DNA from: Cohnella ginsengisoli
GTDB taxonomy: Bacteria > Bacillota > Bacilli > Paenibacillales > Paenibacillaceae
DNA: 64,000 nucleotides
Assembly: GCF_029525555.1 (NCBI RefSeq)
Contig: NZ_JAPDHZ010000002.1
Location: 1,525,868 to 1,589,867, forward strand
Direction: 5' to 3'
Part shown: one piece after another, positions 27,773 through 36,605 of the stretch
Position numbering within the stretch: the stretch's first letter is position 1
Layout: every line of letters starts with the position of its first letter
Made by a program: the position numbers and the translations under genes
Notes under the pieces: model-generated
Seen by the model: the letters and a program-made list of their open reading frames with translations, nothing else
What the model was told of the DNA's origin: nothing
Database searches by the model: none

Positions 27773-28150
27773 TTACTCTTCGGTGTTCACAAAATGATGC
27801 GCCGGACCGGACAGCCGCTCCAGCACGAAGGCCTTGAGTTCCTCGGACAGCTCCGTCTCGTCGAGCGACCGCCGCATGCAATCCAGCCATGCCTCGGCTC
27901 TCGCGGGCGTGATCGGGAACGGCAGATGCCTGCCCCGCATCATCGGATGCCCGTAGGCGTCGGAATATAATGTAGGTCCCCCGAAAAACTGCGTCAGAAA
28001 CATGTACTGCTTGTCCATGACAGGCGTGATGTCTTCCGGAAATAGCGGAGCCAGCAGCGGATGCTGCAGCACCTTCGGGTAAAATCCTTCGACCATCTTG
28101 CGGACGGTAGCCGCTCCGCCGATCGCTTCGTACACACTTCCGTAGTTCAT
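27773..28150 (-). CDS. yjbI: Truncated hemoglobin, group II (YjbI-like)
   Basis: 125-residue 2/2 globin. Diagnostic residues are YEAIGG at the N-terminus, FYPKVLQHPLLAPLF, the B/E-helix residues around QYMFLTQFFGGP, and the proximal-His region GHPMMRGRHLPFPI. It binds heme and probably oxygen or other diatomic ligands. I prefer the ATG at 28150 (12 bases after GGAGG) to a TTG three codons upstream. The neighbourhood with pepF matches B. subtilis. Confidence 0.9.
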   Translation of the reverse strand: MNYGSVYEAIGGAATVRKMVEGFYPKVLQHPLLAPLFPEDITPVMDKQYMFLTQFFGGPTLYSDAYGHPMMRGRHLPFPITPARAEAWLDCMRRSLDETELSEELKAFVLERLSGPAHHFVNTEE

Positions 28151-28263
28151 AGGTTGCAATCTCCTCCCGATTCATTTTGCAAGTATCGGGACTTACTACC
28201 TGAAGTCCCTTTATTATACCACAAAGACATAAGACTTCTATCCTAATTTTGCCGTTTTTGCAC

Positions 28264-28291
28264 AAAACAAAAATCGCCCTCGTCGGGCGAT
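28264..28291 (-). terminator. Terminator after the 28-residue small gene
   Basis: ATCGCCC-5 nt-GGGCGAT hairpin followed on the minus strand by TTTTTGTTTT, 33 bp beyond the stop of the small open reading frame. Confidence 0.85.
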
Positions 28292-28323
28292 CGGATAAAA
28301 TAGAAAACGGGTTGATCCGGGAG

Positions 28324-28410
28324 CTAAATCTCTTCCTCGGGACCGCTGAGCGACTCCCGAATGACATATACGAAAGCGCACATCAGAAGACCTGCCACGA
28401 TTCCTGCCAC
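28324..28410 (-). CDS. Putative 28-residue single-pass membrane peptide
   Basis: GTG start at 28410 after CAGGGAGTG, then AGIVAGLLMCAFVYVIRESL as a single hydrophobic helix and an acidic tail (SGPEEEI). An extended -10 element (TGGTACAAT) lies about 40 bp upstream and a strong terminator 33 bp downstream, so the unit looks like a complete transcription unit. No homolog is recognised. Confidence 0.5.
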   Translation of the reverse strand: MAGIVAGLLMCAFVYVIRESLSGPEEEI

Positions 28411-28716
28411 GTTAATCACTCCCTGAAGCAATATCGTGGTTCTATTGTACCACACGAATGTAACAGCGACATTACTTTTTTTGCAATCGCTTACAAAAAA
28501 AATTAAGTATCGCTCAAGCAAGAAATGGTGGCAGTAAATCCCAAAACCCGCGAAACGTTAAAATTCTATGGCCTCCTCTTCCGGCAGATGGACAAAACCC
28601 GAGCGCAGCGCGATTTCCGTGAGACATAACGCAATCCCTGCTTTCGCCATGCGGCGGACAATAGAGACCTGCTCCGCAAGGGCAGGCCTCTTCCGCGTTT
28701 TCAATTCGGATGGATC

Positions 28717-30200
28717 CTATAGCGCACGCAGCACTTGGAGCAGATATAGCCATGTCCGTTCGACGGAGGAGATGCGGAACCGCTCATCAGGCGTGTGGAT
28801 GTCGTAAAGGTCGGGCCCGTACGAGACGGCATCCAGGTCCGGCATCTTGTCGGCGAATATCCCGCATTCGATGCCTGCGTGCACCGCCTTGACCTCCATC
28901 GGCTTCCCGCATTCGCGCCTATAAACGTCGACAAAAACGTCGCGCAGCCGGGACGACATCCGGTAGGGCCAGCCCGGGTAGTAATCTCCCGCCTCGAAGC
29001 CGCAGCCTAGTATGCGGGCAAGCGCCTCCATCCGGCTCATGGCCGCTTCGAGCTCCGATCTGAGCGAACTTCTCACCAGGCTCTCGAAGCGCACGCCCTC
29101 TTCGGTCAATTTTACGATCCCGACGTTGGTCGACGTGCGCGGCAATCCAGGGATCGCTTTGTCCATTCGGAGGACGCCGTTCGGGATAAGCAGCAGCGAA
29201 TCGACGAGCCTGCTTTTCGACGCTTCGGAAAATATGCCCGCAACCCCGTTCGCCTTAACCTCGCCGGCATCGTTCGCTTCGAAAGAAACGCTCACGCCAG
29301 GGTCGGATACCGCATACTCCGTTCTGAACTTTGCTTCCCATTCCCGCACTTCCTCTTCGGCCTCCCCGAATTGCGCCTCCGGCACGAATAAGGACGCTTC
29401 GGCCTCCCGCGGGATCGCATTGGACGCCAAGCCGCCCCGCACGTCCGCGATCGCGTACGGCAGCCGCTTGCGCAAGCCGTCGAGCACCCGCCCGAGCAGT
29501 TCGCAGGCGTTGGCGCGCTCGTGGACGATATCGTCGCCCGAATGACCGCCGACGAGGCCGAATACGCGCAGCCGACCCGGGCGCCCGGCCCCGGCCGCAT
29601 CCGTCCAAGCGACGGGCAGCGTGTGGTAAGCCCGCGCCCCGCCGGCGCTGCTGACGTAGAGGATGCCCTCGCGGTCGGAATCCAGGTTGATCATCATTCG
29701 ACCTTGCAGCAGGCCGGGATCGAGCTTTCTCGCGCCTTTCATCGACGTCTCTTCCTCCGTCGTCAGCACGATCTCGAGCGCGGGATGCGCGGCATCGCGG
29801 GCATCGAGCAGCGCCATCGCGAAGGCGACGCCCAGACCGTTGTCCCCGCCAAGGGTGGTACCTTCGGCCGACATGAAGTCGCCGTCCAATCGCAGCCGGA
29901 TCGGATCGCGCAGGAAGTCGTGCGAGACCCCTTCGTTTTTTCCCCGACCATGTCCAGATGACCCTGCACGATGACCGGCGGCGCCTTTTCGTAACCTTGC
30001 GAGGCAGGCTTGCGAATGACGAGATTCAACGAGGCGTCCTGGACGGTTTCATATCCGCGCTCCCTCGCGAATGCTGCCACGTAGTCGCTGGCGGCTTTTT
30101 CGTGGCCCGAACTCCGCGGGATGGCGGACAGCGCCTCGAAGTACGGAATGACGGGGCAATCTCCCCGATAAAGCCTCGATTCTGCTTTCGCGCTGCTCAT
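28717..30200 (-). CDS. pepD: Aminoacyl-histidine dipeptidase (Xaa-His dipeptidase, M20), interrupted by one frameshift
   Basis: Zinc dipeptidase that cleaves Xaa-His dipeptides such as carnosine. Visible motifs: VIVQGHLDMVGEK (metal His and Asp), TTLGGDNGLGVA (bridging Asp) and VLTTEEETSMKGA (catalytic Glu pair). The frame breaks at a T6 run (29936-29941); adding one base gives VGEKNEGVSHDFLRDPIRLRLDGDFM and a continuous protein of about 494 residues, the family length. This is the only break needing an added base. Catalytic motifs are intact on both sides. The ATG at 30200 follows AAGGAGGGG. Confidence 0.85.
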
Positions 30201-30258
30201 TTATCGCGCCCCTCCTTGCTGTCGTTTCGTTCACGAAAAGCTTGCGCGGCAATCTGCT

Positions 30259-30287
30259 TTGACAAACCCATGCTTGCAATATATAGC
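30259..30287 (+). promoter_or_regulatory. Candidate promoter of ylbJ
   Basis: TTGACA at 30259-30264, 17-bp spacer, TATAGC at 30282-30287, about 120 bp before the ylbJ start. The -10 is imperfect, and a sporulation-specific promoter would be expected from family knowledge. Confidence 0.4.
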
Positions 30288-30408
30288 AGCGGCTCCCGTT
30301 AAGCAACCGGGATTCGGCAAACGCATGGCGCCGACTTTGAAATTTTCCGGCAGGCCGCGCATATACTCGGACAAGAGAGTAGCTTGGTCCAGGGAAGGAA
30401 GTGCGCTT

Positions 30409-31575
30409 GTGTCCGACTTCATCTTGTCGCGAAAAGGCAGTGCCGGCTTCGTCCGGAGAGGGCTGCGGCTGGCTGCGGTGACCGGGGCGGGCGCATGCGT
30501 CCTGCTCATCGGGCTGCTCGTCCTGCTCATGCCCGGCGTCGCGCTCGAAGCCTCGCTCAAGGGCTTGTCCGTCTGGTGGGAAGTGCTTTTTCCCGCCCTG
30601 TTTCCCTTCTTCGTCCTGTCCGAGGTCTTGCTCGGATTCGGCATTGTCCATCTGGCCGCCGCGCTGCTCGATCCGCTCATGCGTCCGCTGTTCCGCATTC
30701 CCGGGGCCGGCGGCTTCGTGCTGGCGCTGAGCTTCGGGGCCGGCTATCCGATCGGCGCCCGCCTGACGTCCCGGCTTATGGAGCAAAATCTGCTCAGCCG
30801 AGGCGAAGGCGAGCGATTGGTCGCGATGACGACGACCAGCGATCCGATTTTCCTCATCGGCGCCGTCTGCCTCGGATTTTTCGGACGGCTCGACATCGTG
30901 CCGGTGCTGGCCGCGGCGCATTACGGGGGTGCGATGCTGCTCGGGCTGCTGCTGCGGTGGCGCAAGGACGAGCCCGAACCGGAGGAGCGGTCAAGGCAGG
31001 CTCCTGATAATCCTGCTTTACGCGATGAAACCGGGCTCCGCGCATCAAGGCTTGGAATCGGCAGAGTCAAACAGGCGATCCTCGCGATGCACGAAGCGCG
31101 CATGGCGGACGGACGGCCGTTCGGCATCGTGCTGAACCAGGCCGTCAAATCCTCGCTGGCCCTCATGATCGTCGTCGGCGGACTGGTCGTCTGCTTCTCG
31201 GCCACGCTCCAGCTGCTCCTGCACAGCGGACTGCTGCTGCCGCTCAAGCACGCGATCGTCCTCGTCCTTCAGACCGTGGGCCTCGAGCCCGGTCTCGCCG
31301 GGGCCTTCGTGCAAGGCGCGTTCGAGGTGACGCTGGGCAACGCTGCGTCGGCAGCCGGAGCCGGTCCGGGCGGCATCCCCGCCGCGTTGATCGACCGCGT
31401 CGCGGTCGCTTCGTTCGTCCTGGCCTGGGCCGGCCTGTCCGTGCACGCGCAGGTCGCGGGACTCATGGGACGCACCGGCTGGCGGTACGGTCCCTTCGCG
31501 CGCGCGCGGCTGCTGCACGCAGGGATCAGCGTCGCGCTCGTCTACTTGCTCTGGCCCTGGCTCTATGCGGCCTGA
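30409..31575 (+). CDS. ylbJ: Sporulation integral membrane protein YlbJ
   Basis: 388 residues with about eight to nine helices and nucleoside-recognition (Gate) domain patterns: LFPALFPFFVLSEVLLGFG, SFGAGYPIGARLTSRLMEQ and TTTSDPIFLIGAV. YlbJ is needed for spore cortex formation in B. subtilis. The GTG at 30409 follows AAGGAAG. It is followed 90 bp downstream by nadK on the same strand. Confidence 0.9.
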   Translation: MSDFILSRKGSAGFVRRGLRLAAVTGAGACVLLIGLLVLLMPGVALEASLKGLSVWWEVLFPALFPFFVLSEVLLGFGIVHLAAALLDPLMRPLFRIPGAGGFVLALSFGAGYPIGARLTSRLMEQNLLSRGEGERLVAMTTTSDPIFLIGAVCLGFFGRLDIVPVLAAAHYGGAMLLGLLLRWRKDEPEPEERSRQAPDNPALRDETGLRASRLGIGRVKQAILAMHEARMADGRPFGIVLNQAVKSSLALMIVVGGLVVCFSATLQLLLHSGLLLPLKHAIVLVLQTVGLEPGLAGAFVQGAFEVTLGNAASAAGAGPGGIPAALIDRVAVASFVLAWAGLSVHAQVAGLMGRTGWRYGPFARARLLHAGISVALVYLLWPWLYAA

Positions 31576-31665
31576 GCGCCGCGCCGACATTGTCTTAAGC
31601 GCGGATATTGTTTATCATCTATGTCAGACAACGATTGAGCGCTTAAGCTGGGAAGGAGCATTCCA

Positions 31666-32526
31666 TTGAAGTATGCGCTGCTCGACCGGGGCGATTCGCT
31701 GTCCCGCGAACTCGCGGAGTCGTTCCACAAGCTCGCGCGCGAACGCGGGCTGACGTCAAACCCCGGCAGTCCGGATCTGATCGTCTCGATCGGAGGCGAC
31801 GGGACGCTGCTGCAAGCCTTTCATTCCTTCGCGGACCGCGTCGAGGACGTGGCTTTCGTCGGCGTGCACACGGGCCACCTGGGATTTTACGCCGATTGGA
31901 AAAAAAACGAGCTCGAGGAACTGGTCACGCTGATCGCGTCCACCGAGCCGCAGAAAGTCAGCTATCCGCTGCTGCACATTCAGGTCGTCACGGATACGGA
32001 GACCAAGTCGTATCTCGCCCTGAACGAATTTACGCTCAAACGGCCCGGCGGCACGCTGGTCGCACAGCTTAACATTAACGACGAGCCTTTCGAGATGTTC
32101 CGCGGGGACGGCATCGTCGTCTCTACGCCTTCGGGGAGTACGGGGTACAACAAGAGCGTGCACGGCGCCATCCTCCACCCGTCGCTCGAGGCGCTGCAGA
32201 TCGCGGAGCTGGCGTCCATCAACAACCGGATTTACCGTACGCTCGGGTCGTCCGTCATCCTCCCGAAGCATCATCATTGCGATATCGTGACCGATCCGTC
32301 CGACGATCTCTCGCTGCTCGTCGATCATTTGACCTTGCGTTTTCAAGGCGTTCGCTCGATTATTTGCACGGTCGCGGAGCAGAAGATCCACTTCGCCCGT
32401 TACCGGCCGCATCCGTTCTGGAATCGGGTCCGCAACGCGTTCATCGGATCGCCGAAGGAAATCGTGAGCCAGGACTTCCCGCGCAAAAAGTTCACCGGCT
32501 TGGACGAAAAAGAGGAAACCAAGTAA
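31666..32526 (+). CDS. nadK: NAD kinase
   Basis: 286 residues; phosphorylates NAD to NADP. The GGDGT motif lies at residues 43-47 and the second conserved block STPSGSTGYNKSVHGAILHP near 156. The C-terminal beta-sandwich region is complete. The TTG start at 31666 follows GGGAAGGAG. An A8 run in the gene (near 31908) is in frame, which shows that not every long run in this window is miscalled. Confidence 0.95.
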   Translation: MKYALLDRGDSLSRELAESFHKLARERGLTSNPGSPDLIVSIGGDGTLLQAFHSFADRVEDVAFVGVHTGHLGFYADWKKNELEELVTLIASTEPQKVSYPLLHIQVVTDTETKSYLALNEFTLKRPGGTLVAQLNINDEPFEMFRGDGIVVSTPSGSTGYNKSVHGAILHPSLEALQIAELASINNRIYRTLGSSVILPKHHHCDIVTDPSDDLSLLVDHLTLRFQGVRSIICTVAEQKIHFARYRPHPFWNRVRNAFIGSPKEIVSQDFPRKKFTGLDEKEETK

Positions 32527-32536
32527 GGCTGGCGCT

Positions 32537-32596
32537 CCCGCTGCCCGCCGTCCCCGCTGCTGCACCCCGGTGCGATGCGGAGGCAGCGGGCTTTTT
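32537..32596 (+). terminator. Terminator of nadK
   Basis: CCCGCTGCC paired with GGCAGCGGG across a structured loop, followed by CTTTTT. Confidence 0.75.
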
Positions 32597-32611
32597 CGTG
32601 GCTGAAATGCC

Positions 32612-32656
32612 AAAAAAAGACCGGAAGGGCTGCAGTCTATCGCCGCCCTGCCGGTC
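32612..32656 (-). terminator. Terminator of the yutD-like gene
   Basis: GACCGG-C-AGGGC paired with GCCCT-T-CCGGTC, followed on the minus strand by TTTTTTT, 18 bp past the stop codon. Confidence 0.8.
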
Positions 32657-32673
32657 GTGCATTTCAAACTTGC

Positions 32674-33894
32674 TTACTCGCCTGCCGGAGCGCCCCGTTC
32701 GGGTCTGCTCCCGCCATCGGTACGCGGTCCGCCGCCGGAACGGGAGGCGCCGCCGTTCGGACGTTCCGGCCGCTGGCCGTGATCGGCCCGTTCAGGACGC
32801 GGACCGTGGTCGAAACGATCGCCCCGTTCGGACCGCTGGCCATGATCGGGCCGCTCGCCGCGCTGGCTTTGCTCAGTCCGATGGCCTCCGTCGTGCCGCG
32901 GCTTGCCGGAGGGCTGGCCCTGCTGCTGTCCGCCGCCGGAGGAATACCTCTGCTGCGCATTCCCGCCGCCCGGCAGCGTTCCTCCCGGCTGGCCCCCGCC
33001 TTGCGGCCCGCGGCGCCGGTTTTTGTTATTCTGCCACTTGCCAGGCGCGCCGCCGCTGCGATGCCCGCCGCCCGGCGCGCCGCCGGATGGCTGGCCTCCG
33101 CCGCGATAGCCGCCGCCTTCGCCGCCGGAAGCCGACGCGCGATCGCCGGCATCCCGGGGATGCTGGCGATGCTCTTGCTTGTTGTAGCCGCCGGACTGGG
33201 TCCGCCGCTCGTATCCGCCGCCGGAAGCGCCGCGGTAACCGCCGCCTCCCGGCTTGCGGTCACGGCCGTCGCCGCCGCGATCCTGGCGCGCGCCGTCGAA
33301 GGGGCTGCCGCGCCCGTACATCTCGTCGCGCGAGCTCGCGGCTGCGGTCTGAGCCGCGGCTGCACGCCGCTCCGCGCCTTCGGATACGGCGCGCGCGACC
33401 GCGGACGGGCTCGTGCCCGGTACCCGGCCTCCCGGCCTTTCCTTCAGCGGCCAGCGCATGAGCATGCCGCCCGACGGCAGCGAGATCGCGGCTGCGGGCG
33501 CTTGAGCGGCCGGATCGCCCTCTTGACCGTCGTCGCCGTCGCCTGGGGCTTGCTCCGCGGCCGGCGCGCCGGTCGGCAGCTCTTCCAGCCGTACGCCCGC
33601 GCCTTCGGGCACGGCGGCAGGATCGAGCTTTTCGATGACGAAGTAAGCGCAGCCGAAATTGCAATATTCGTGTATATATTCATACAAATGCGAAATGACG
33701 GATTCCTTCGGCGCCTTCGGCTGCGGCTCGCGGAAAAATCCGCGCAGCCGAAGCTGGCTGTAGCCCCAGTCGCCGACGATATAATCGTATCGCTCCAGCA
33801 CCTCGCTGAATCTTTCCCGGAACGCTTCGGGATTCCATCCGTTCTTGTGGTCGTGAACAACCGAATAAGCGTTGTTCCCGGTCAGATAGATCAC
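32674..33894 (-). CDS. yutD: YutD-domain protein with a long Gly/Arg-rich disordered tail
   Basis: 406 residues. The first 95 match the YutD family (NGWNPEAFRERFSEVLERYDYIVGDWGY and YIHEYCNFGCAYFVIEKL), normally a protein of about 100 residues. The remaining 310 residues are low complexity: an Ala/Glu/Asp linker, then dozens of GGG, RGG, GGY, GGQ and RPERxDHGQR-type repeats with no hydrophobic core. The tail resembles RNA-binding RGG domains. The gene lies beside lipA, as in B. subtilis. The tail stays open over 900 bp and ends at a good terminator, so it is not a read-through artefact. Confidence 0.85.
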   Translation of the reverse strand: MIYLTGNNAYSVVHDHKNGWNPEAFRERFSEVLERYDYIVGDWGYSQLRLRGFFREPQPKAPKESVISHLYEYIHEYCNFGCAYFVIEKLDPAAVPEGAGVRLEELPTGAPAAEQAPGDGDDGQEGDPAAQAPAAAISLPSGGMLMRWPLKERPGGRVPGTSPSAVARAVSEGAERRAAAAQTAAASSRDEMYGRGSPFDGARQDRGGDGRDRKPGGGGYRGASGGGYERRTQSGGYNKQEHRQHPRDAGDRASASGGEGGGYRGGGQPSGGAPGGGHRSGGAPGKWQNNKNRRRGPQGGGQPGGTLPGGGNAQQRYSSGGGQQQGQPSGKPRHDGGHRTEQSQRGERPDHGQRSERGDRFDHGPRPERADHGQRPERPNGGASRSGGGPRTDGGSRPERGAPAGE

Positions 33895-33979
33895 GCAAGG
33901 CTCTCCTTCCGTCTCCCGTGCACCGGCCGCAGGGGGCCGCGCGCGAATAAGGTATTCATGGCCGTCGGCGCGATCGCCG

Positions 33980-34912
33980 TCAGCCGCCCGATGCCGCCGT
34001 AGCAGGTACGGTATCAGGCGCCGCTTGAGCGGCGGACGCGGTCGCCGCCGCGGACTTCACCTGCGAATGCGCATGATAGGAGCTGCGCACGAGCGGCGCG
34101 GACTCCACGTGCGAGAAGCCGCGCGCCAGGCCTTCGGCCTTGAGCTGCTTGAATTCGTCCGGATGGACGTAGCGCGCGATCGCCATATGCGCGGGGCTCG
34201 GCTGGAGATACTGACCGAGCGTCAGGATGTCCACGTCGTTCGCGCGAAGATCGTCCATCGCGGCCAGCACTTCCTCGTAGGTCTCGCCTACGCCGAGCAT
34301 GATGCTGGACTTCGTCGGAATGTTCGGCGCCAGCTCCTTGGCCCTGCGCAGCAGCTCGAGCGAACGCGGATACTTGGCCTTCGCGCGCACGCGGTTCGAC
34401 ATCCGCGCTACCGTCTCGATGTTGTGGTTCAGAATGTCCGGCTTGGCATCCATCACGATGCGCAGCGATTCGAGATCTCCCTGGAAATCCGGAATCAGCA
34501 CCTCGACGCTGCAAAGAGGCAGCTTGCGGCGAATCGCCTTGATCGTGGCCGCGAAGATCGAGGCCCCGCCGTCCTTCAGGTCGTCCCGCGCCACCGAGGT
34601 GACGACGCAGTGCTGCAGGTTCATTTGCTCGGCGGCTTCGGCCACCCGCTCCGGTTCCTGCAAGTCGAGCTCCGTCGGGAGCCCCGTCTTCACCGCGCAG
34701 AAGCGGCACGCTCTCGTGCAAATATCGCCAAGTATCATAAAGGTTGCCGTGCGGTTCGCCCAGCATTCGTATATATTGGGACACCGTGCTTCTTCGCAGA
34801 CCGTGTGGAGGGTCTTGGTCCTCATCATCTGCTTGATTTCCTGATAATTGTCGCCGGTCGTCAGCTTGATGCGCAGCCAGTCGGGCTTCGGCGTCTTCTC
34901 GCCGTTCTTCAT
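33980..34912 (-). CDS. lipA: Lipoyl synthase
   Basis: 310-residue radical SAM enzyme that inserts sulfur into octanoyl groups to make lipoate. The auxiliary cluster motif [12 protein letters not shown] and the radical SAM motif CTRACRFC are both present. Length is normal. The ATG at 34912 is divergent from the LytH-like gene. A candidate promoter lies 27 bp upstream. Confidence 0.96.
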   Translation of the reverse strand: MKNGEKTPKPDWLRIKLTTGDNYQEIKQMMRTKTLHTVCEEARCPNIYECWANRTATFMILGDICTRACRFCAVKTGLPTELDLQEPERVAEAAEQMNLQHCVVTSVARDDLKDGGASIFAATIKAIRRKLPLCSVEVLIPDFQGDLESLRIVMDAKPDILNHNIETVARMSNRVRAKAKYPRSLELLRRAKELAPNIPTKSSIMLGVGETYEEVLAAMDDLRANDVDILTLGQYLQPSPAHMAIARYVHPDEFKQLKAEGLARGFSHVESAPLVRSSYHAHSQVKSAAATASAAQAAPDTVPATAASGG

Positions 34913-34938
34913 GCCATTCCCCCCGCTTTCTGTCCTTT

Positions 34939-34966
34939 ATTATAGCATGATTCACATAAAAACCAA
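34939..34966 (-). promoter_or_regulatory. Candidate sigma-A promoter of lipA
   Basis: TTGGTT (-35, complement of 34961-34966), 16-bp spacer, TATAAT (-10, complement of 34939-34944). Confidence 0.5.
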
Positions 34967-35006
34967 CGTTCTGCAAAGGCTACGGATACTTGGGAAAGGG
35001 GAGTCG

Positions 35007-36065
35007 ATGCGAGGTGGCGTCATGTTAGAACGGCTAAGACGGCAGGCGAGCTGCCTGCGGCATCCGCTGCGGGTGGCGGCAGCATCTGCCTTGGGCTTTG
35101 CGTTGGCATCTCATGTTTACGGTCAAGAGCCGGGGGGCGAATACAAGGCGCGGCGCGAGCTCTACGACCACGTCGCGGCGATCGCGGGATTGACCTGGCA
35201 AAAGGTGGCGGCCGTCGACCAATACGAGCGCTCGATGACGCGGCTCCGGCCCAAGGAGCGTCCGCTCGGCGAGCAGTCGGTCAGCGGGGCTTACGTCTCG
35301 CCCGAGCGATGGGCCGGCGCGCTCAATCCGAATCAGGAGGACCGCTCGCCGCTCTCGATCGCGGTATTCGGCGGCATCGGCCGCGACGGGTCCGGCGACG
35401 GCAAGGCCGACCCAAATAACGACGTCGACAGACTTTATTCAGTCGTTCGGCAAACGATGATGCAGGGACCGGGCGCCGACCATGTGGCGATCGGGCTGTG
35501 GACGTACTACCAAAGCTCGAGAGCCGTGCAAAGAGTGCAGCAGTTCGACAAGATCTACTCAGCGTTCGGCACGCTGGACCTGTCCAAGCATGTATTTCCG
35601 CTGCCGCTGAACAGCGTCTACTCCTACCGCAGCACCTGGGGCAACCGGCGCGGCTGGGGCGGCGTGAGAATCCACGAGGGAACGGACATTTTCGCCGGCC
35701 AAGGCGTACCCGTGCGCAGTACCAGCTATGGCGTAGTAGAGGTCAAGGGCTGGAACAAATTCGGCGGCTGGCGTATCGGAATCAGGGACATCGACAACCT
35801 GTACCACTACTACGCGCACCTGTCCGGTTTCGATAAAAGCATCAAAACCGGAGATGTCGTGGAGCCCGGCCGCGTGATCGGTTGGGTCGGCAGCTCGGGT
35901 TACGGAAGACCGGGCACGCAGGGCAAATTCCCGCCGCATCTGCACTACGGCGTATACCGGGACCGAGGCTTGGTGGAATGGGCGTTCGATCCGTATCCGA
36001 TGCTCCATAACTGGGAGCGGTCCGAGCGCAAGGAGCTTCGGAGCCGCAACGAGGGCGGCGGTTGA
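35007..36065 (+). CDS. M23 family peptidase, LytH-like (YunA)
   Basis: 352 residues. An N-terminal hydrophobic segment (about 20-38) is a signal or anchor sequence. The C-terminal LytM domain has the zinc-site blocks HEGTDIFAGQG and HLHYGVY, with HYYAHLSGF between them. In B. subtilis LytH (YunA) trims cortex peptides to L-alanine during sporulation and its gene neighbours lipA/yutD and yunB, as here. The ATG at 35007 follows AAAGGGGAG. It is followed by the second repeat array. Confidence 0.88.
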   Translation: MRGGVMLERLRRQASCLRHPLRVAAASALGFALASHVYGQEPGGEYKARRELYDHVAAIAGLTWQKVAAVDQYERSMTRLRPKERPLGEQSVSGAYVSPERWAGALNPNQEDRSPLSIAVFGGIGRDGSGDGKADPNNDVDRLYSVVRQTMMQGPGADHVAIGLWTYYQSSRAVQRVQQFDKIYSAFGTLDLSKHVFPLPLNSVYSYRSTWGNRRGWGGVRIHEGTDIFAGQGVPVRSTSYGVVEVKGWNKFGGWRIGIRDIDNLYHYYAHLSGFDKSIKTGDVVEPGRVIGWVGSSGYGRPGTQGKFPPHLHYGVYRDRGLVEWAFDPYPMLHNWERSERKELRSRNEGGG

Positions 36066-36091
36066 GTCCGTATCGGCAAATGGCGGGTTCG

Positions 36092-36345
36092 ACGGCCCGG
36101 CGGGGCTCGAGTTAGCCGGTTTTTCCGGCTATCGGCGGCCTTTGCGGCCCGGCGGGGCTCGAGTTAGCCGGTTTTTCCGGCTATCGGCGGCCTTTGCGGC
36201 CCGGCGGAGCTCGAGTTAGCCGGTTTTTCCGGCTATCGGCGGCCTTTGCGGCCCGGCGGAGCTCGAGTTAGCCGGTTTTTCCGGCTATCGGCGGCCTTAC
36301 CGGCCCAGGGGGAGCTCGAGTTAACCGGTTTTTCCGGCTATCGGC
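36092..36345. repeat. Tandem array of five palindromic 52-bp repeats
   Basis: Units have hairpins starting at 36114, 36166, 36218, 36270 and 36323, again 52 bp apart (53 once). Each hairpin is TAGCCGG-TTTTT-CCGGCTA (TAACCGG in the last), followed by TCGGCGGCC, TTTGC, GGCCCGGCGG and AGCTCGAGT. A second short palindrome (GGCC-5 nt-GGCC) sits in each unit. The array lies between convergent genes. The 170 bp after it, to the rbsK terminator, hold no recognised feature. Confidence 0.95.
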
Positions 36346-36519
36346 ATCTCCGGTGGACCAGCTCAGCATGATTGCCGAACTTGCGCTTATCGACGACGCA
36401 ACGCTCCCCACTCAGCCTTCGATAGCGCCCATTTGCGCTTGCCGGCGCAGCCATGCGCGGTAGAATCAACGAAGAAGGCGTTCCGAAGAACCACTTTAAC
36501 TAAAATCCAATGCTGCACA

Positions 36520-36551
36520 AAAAAAACGGCGCCCGCTGAGCGCCGTTTTCT
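36520..36551 (-). terminator. Terminator of rbsK
   Basis: AAAACGGCGCTCA/GGGCGCCGTTTT hairpin followed on the minus strand by a T8 run, about 55 bp beyond the rbsK stop. Confidence 0.85.
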
Positions 36552-36605
36552 GCAATCCCGACTGAACTGCCAACGATGCCTTCCTCTTCGCCGCGCTCGT
36601 TCCGA

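Noticed and set aside
32277..34002. Two long plus-strand open frames opposite yutD
   Set aside because: Ala/Arg/Pro-rich shadows of the repetitive tail; the minus strand contains the conserved YutD domain and a terminator.
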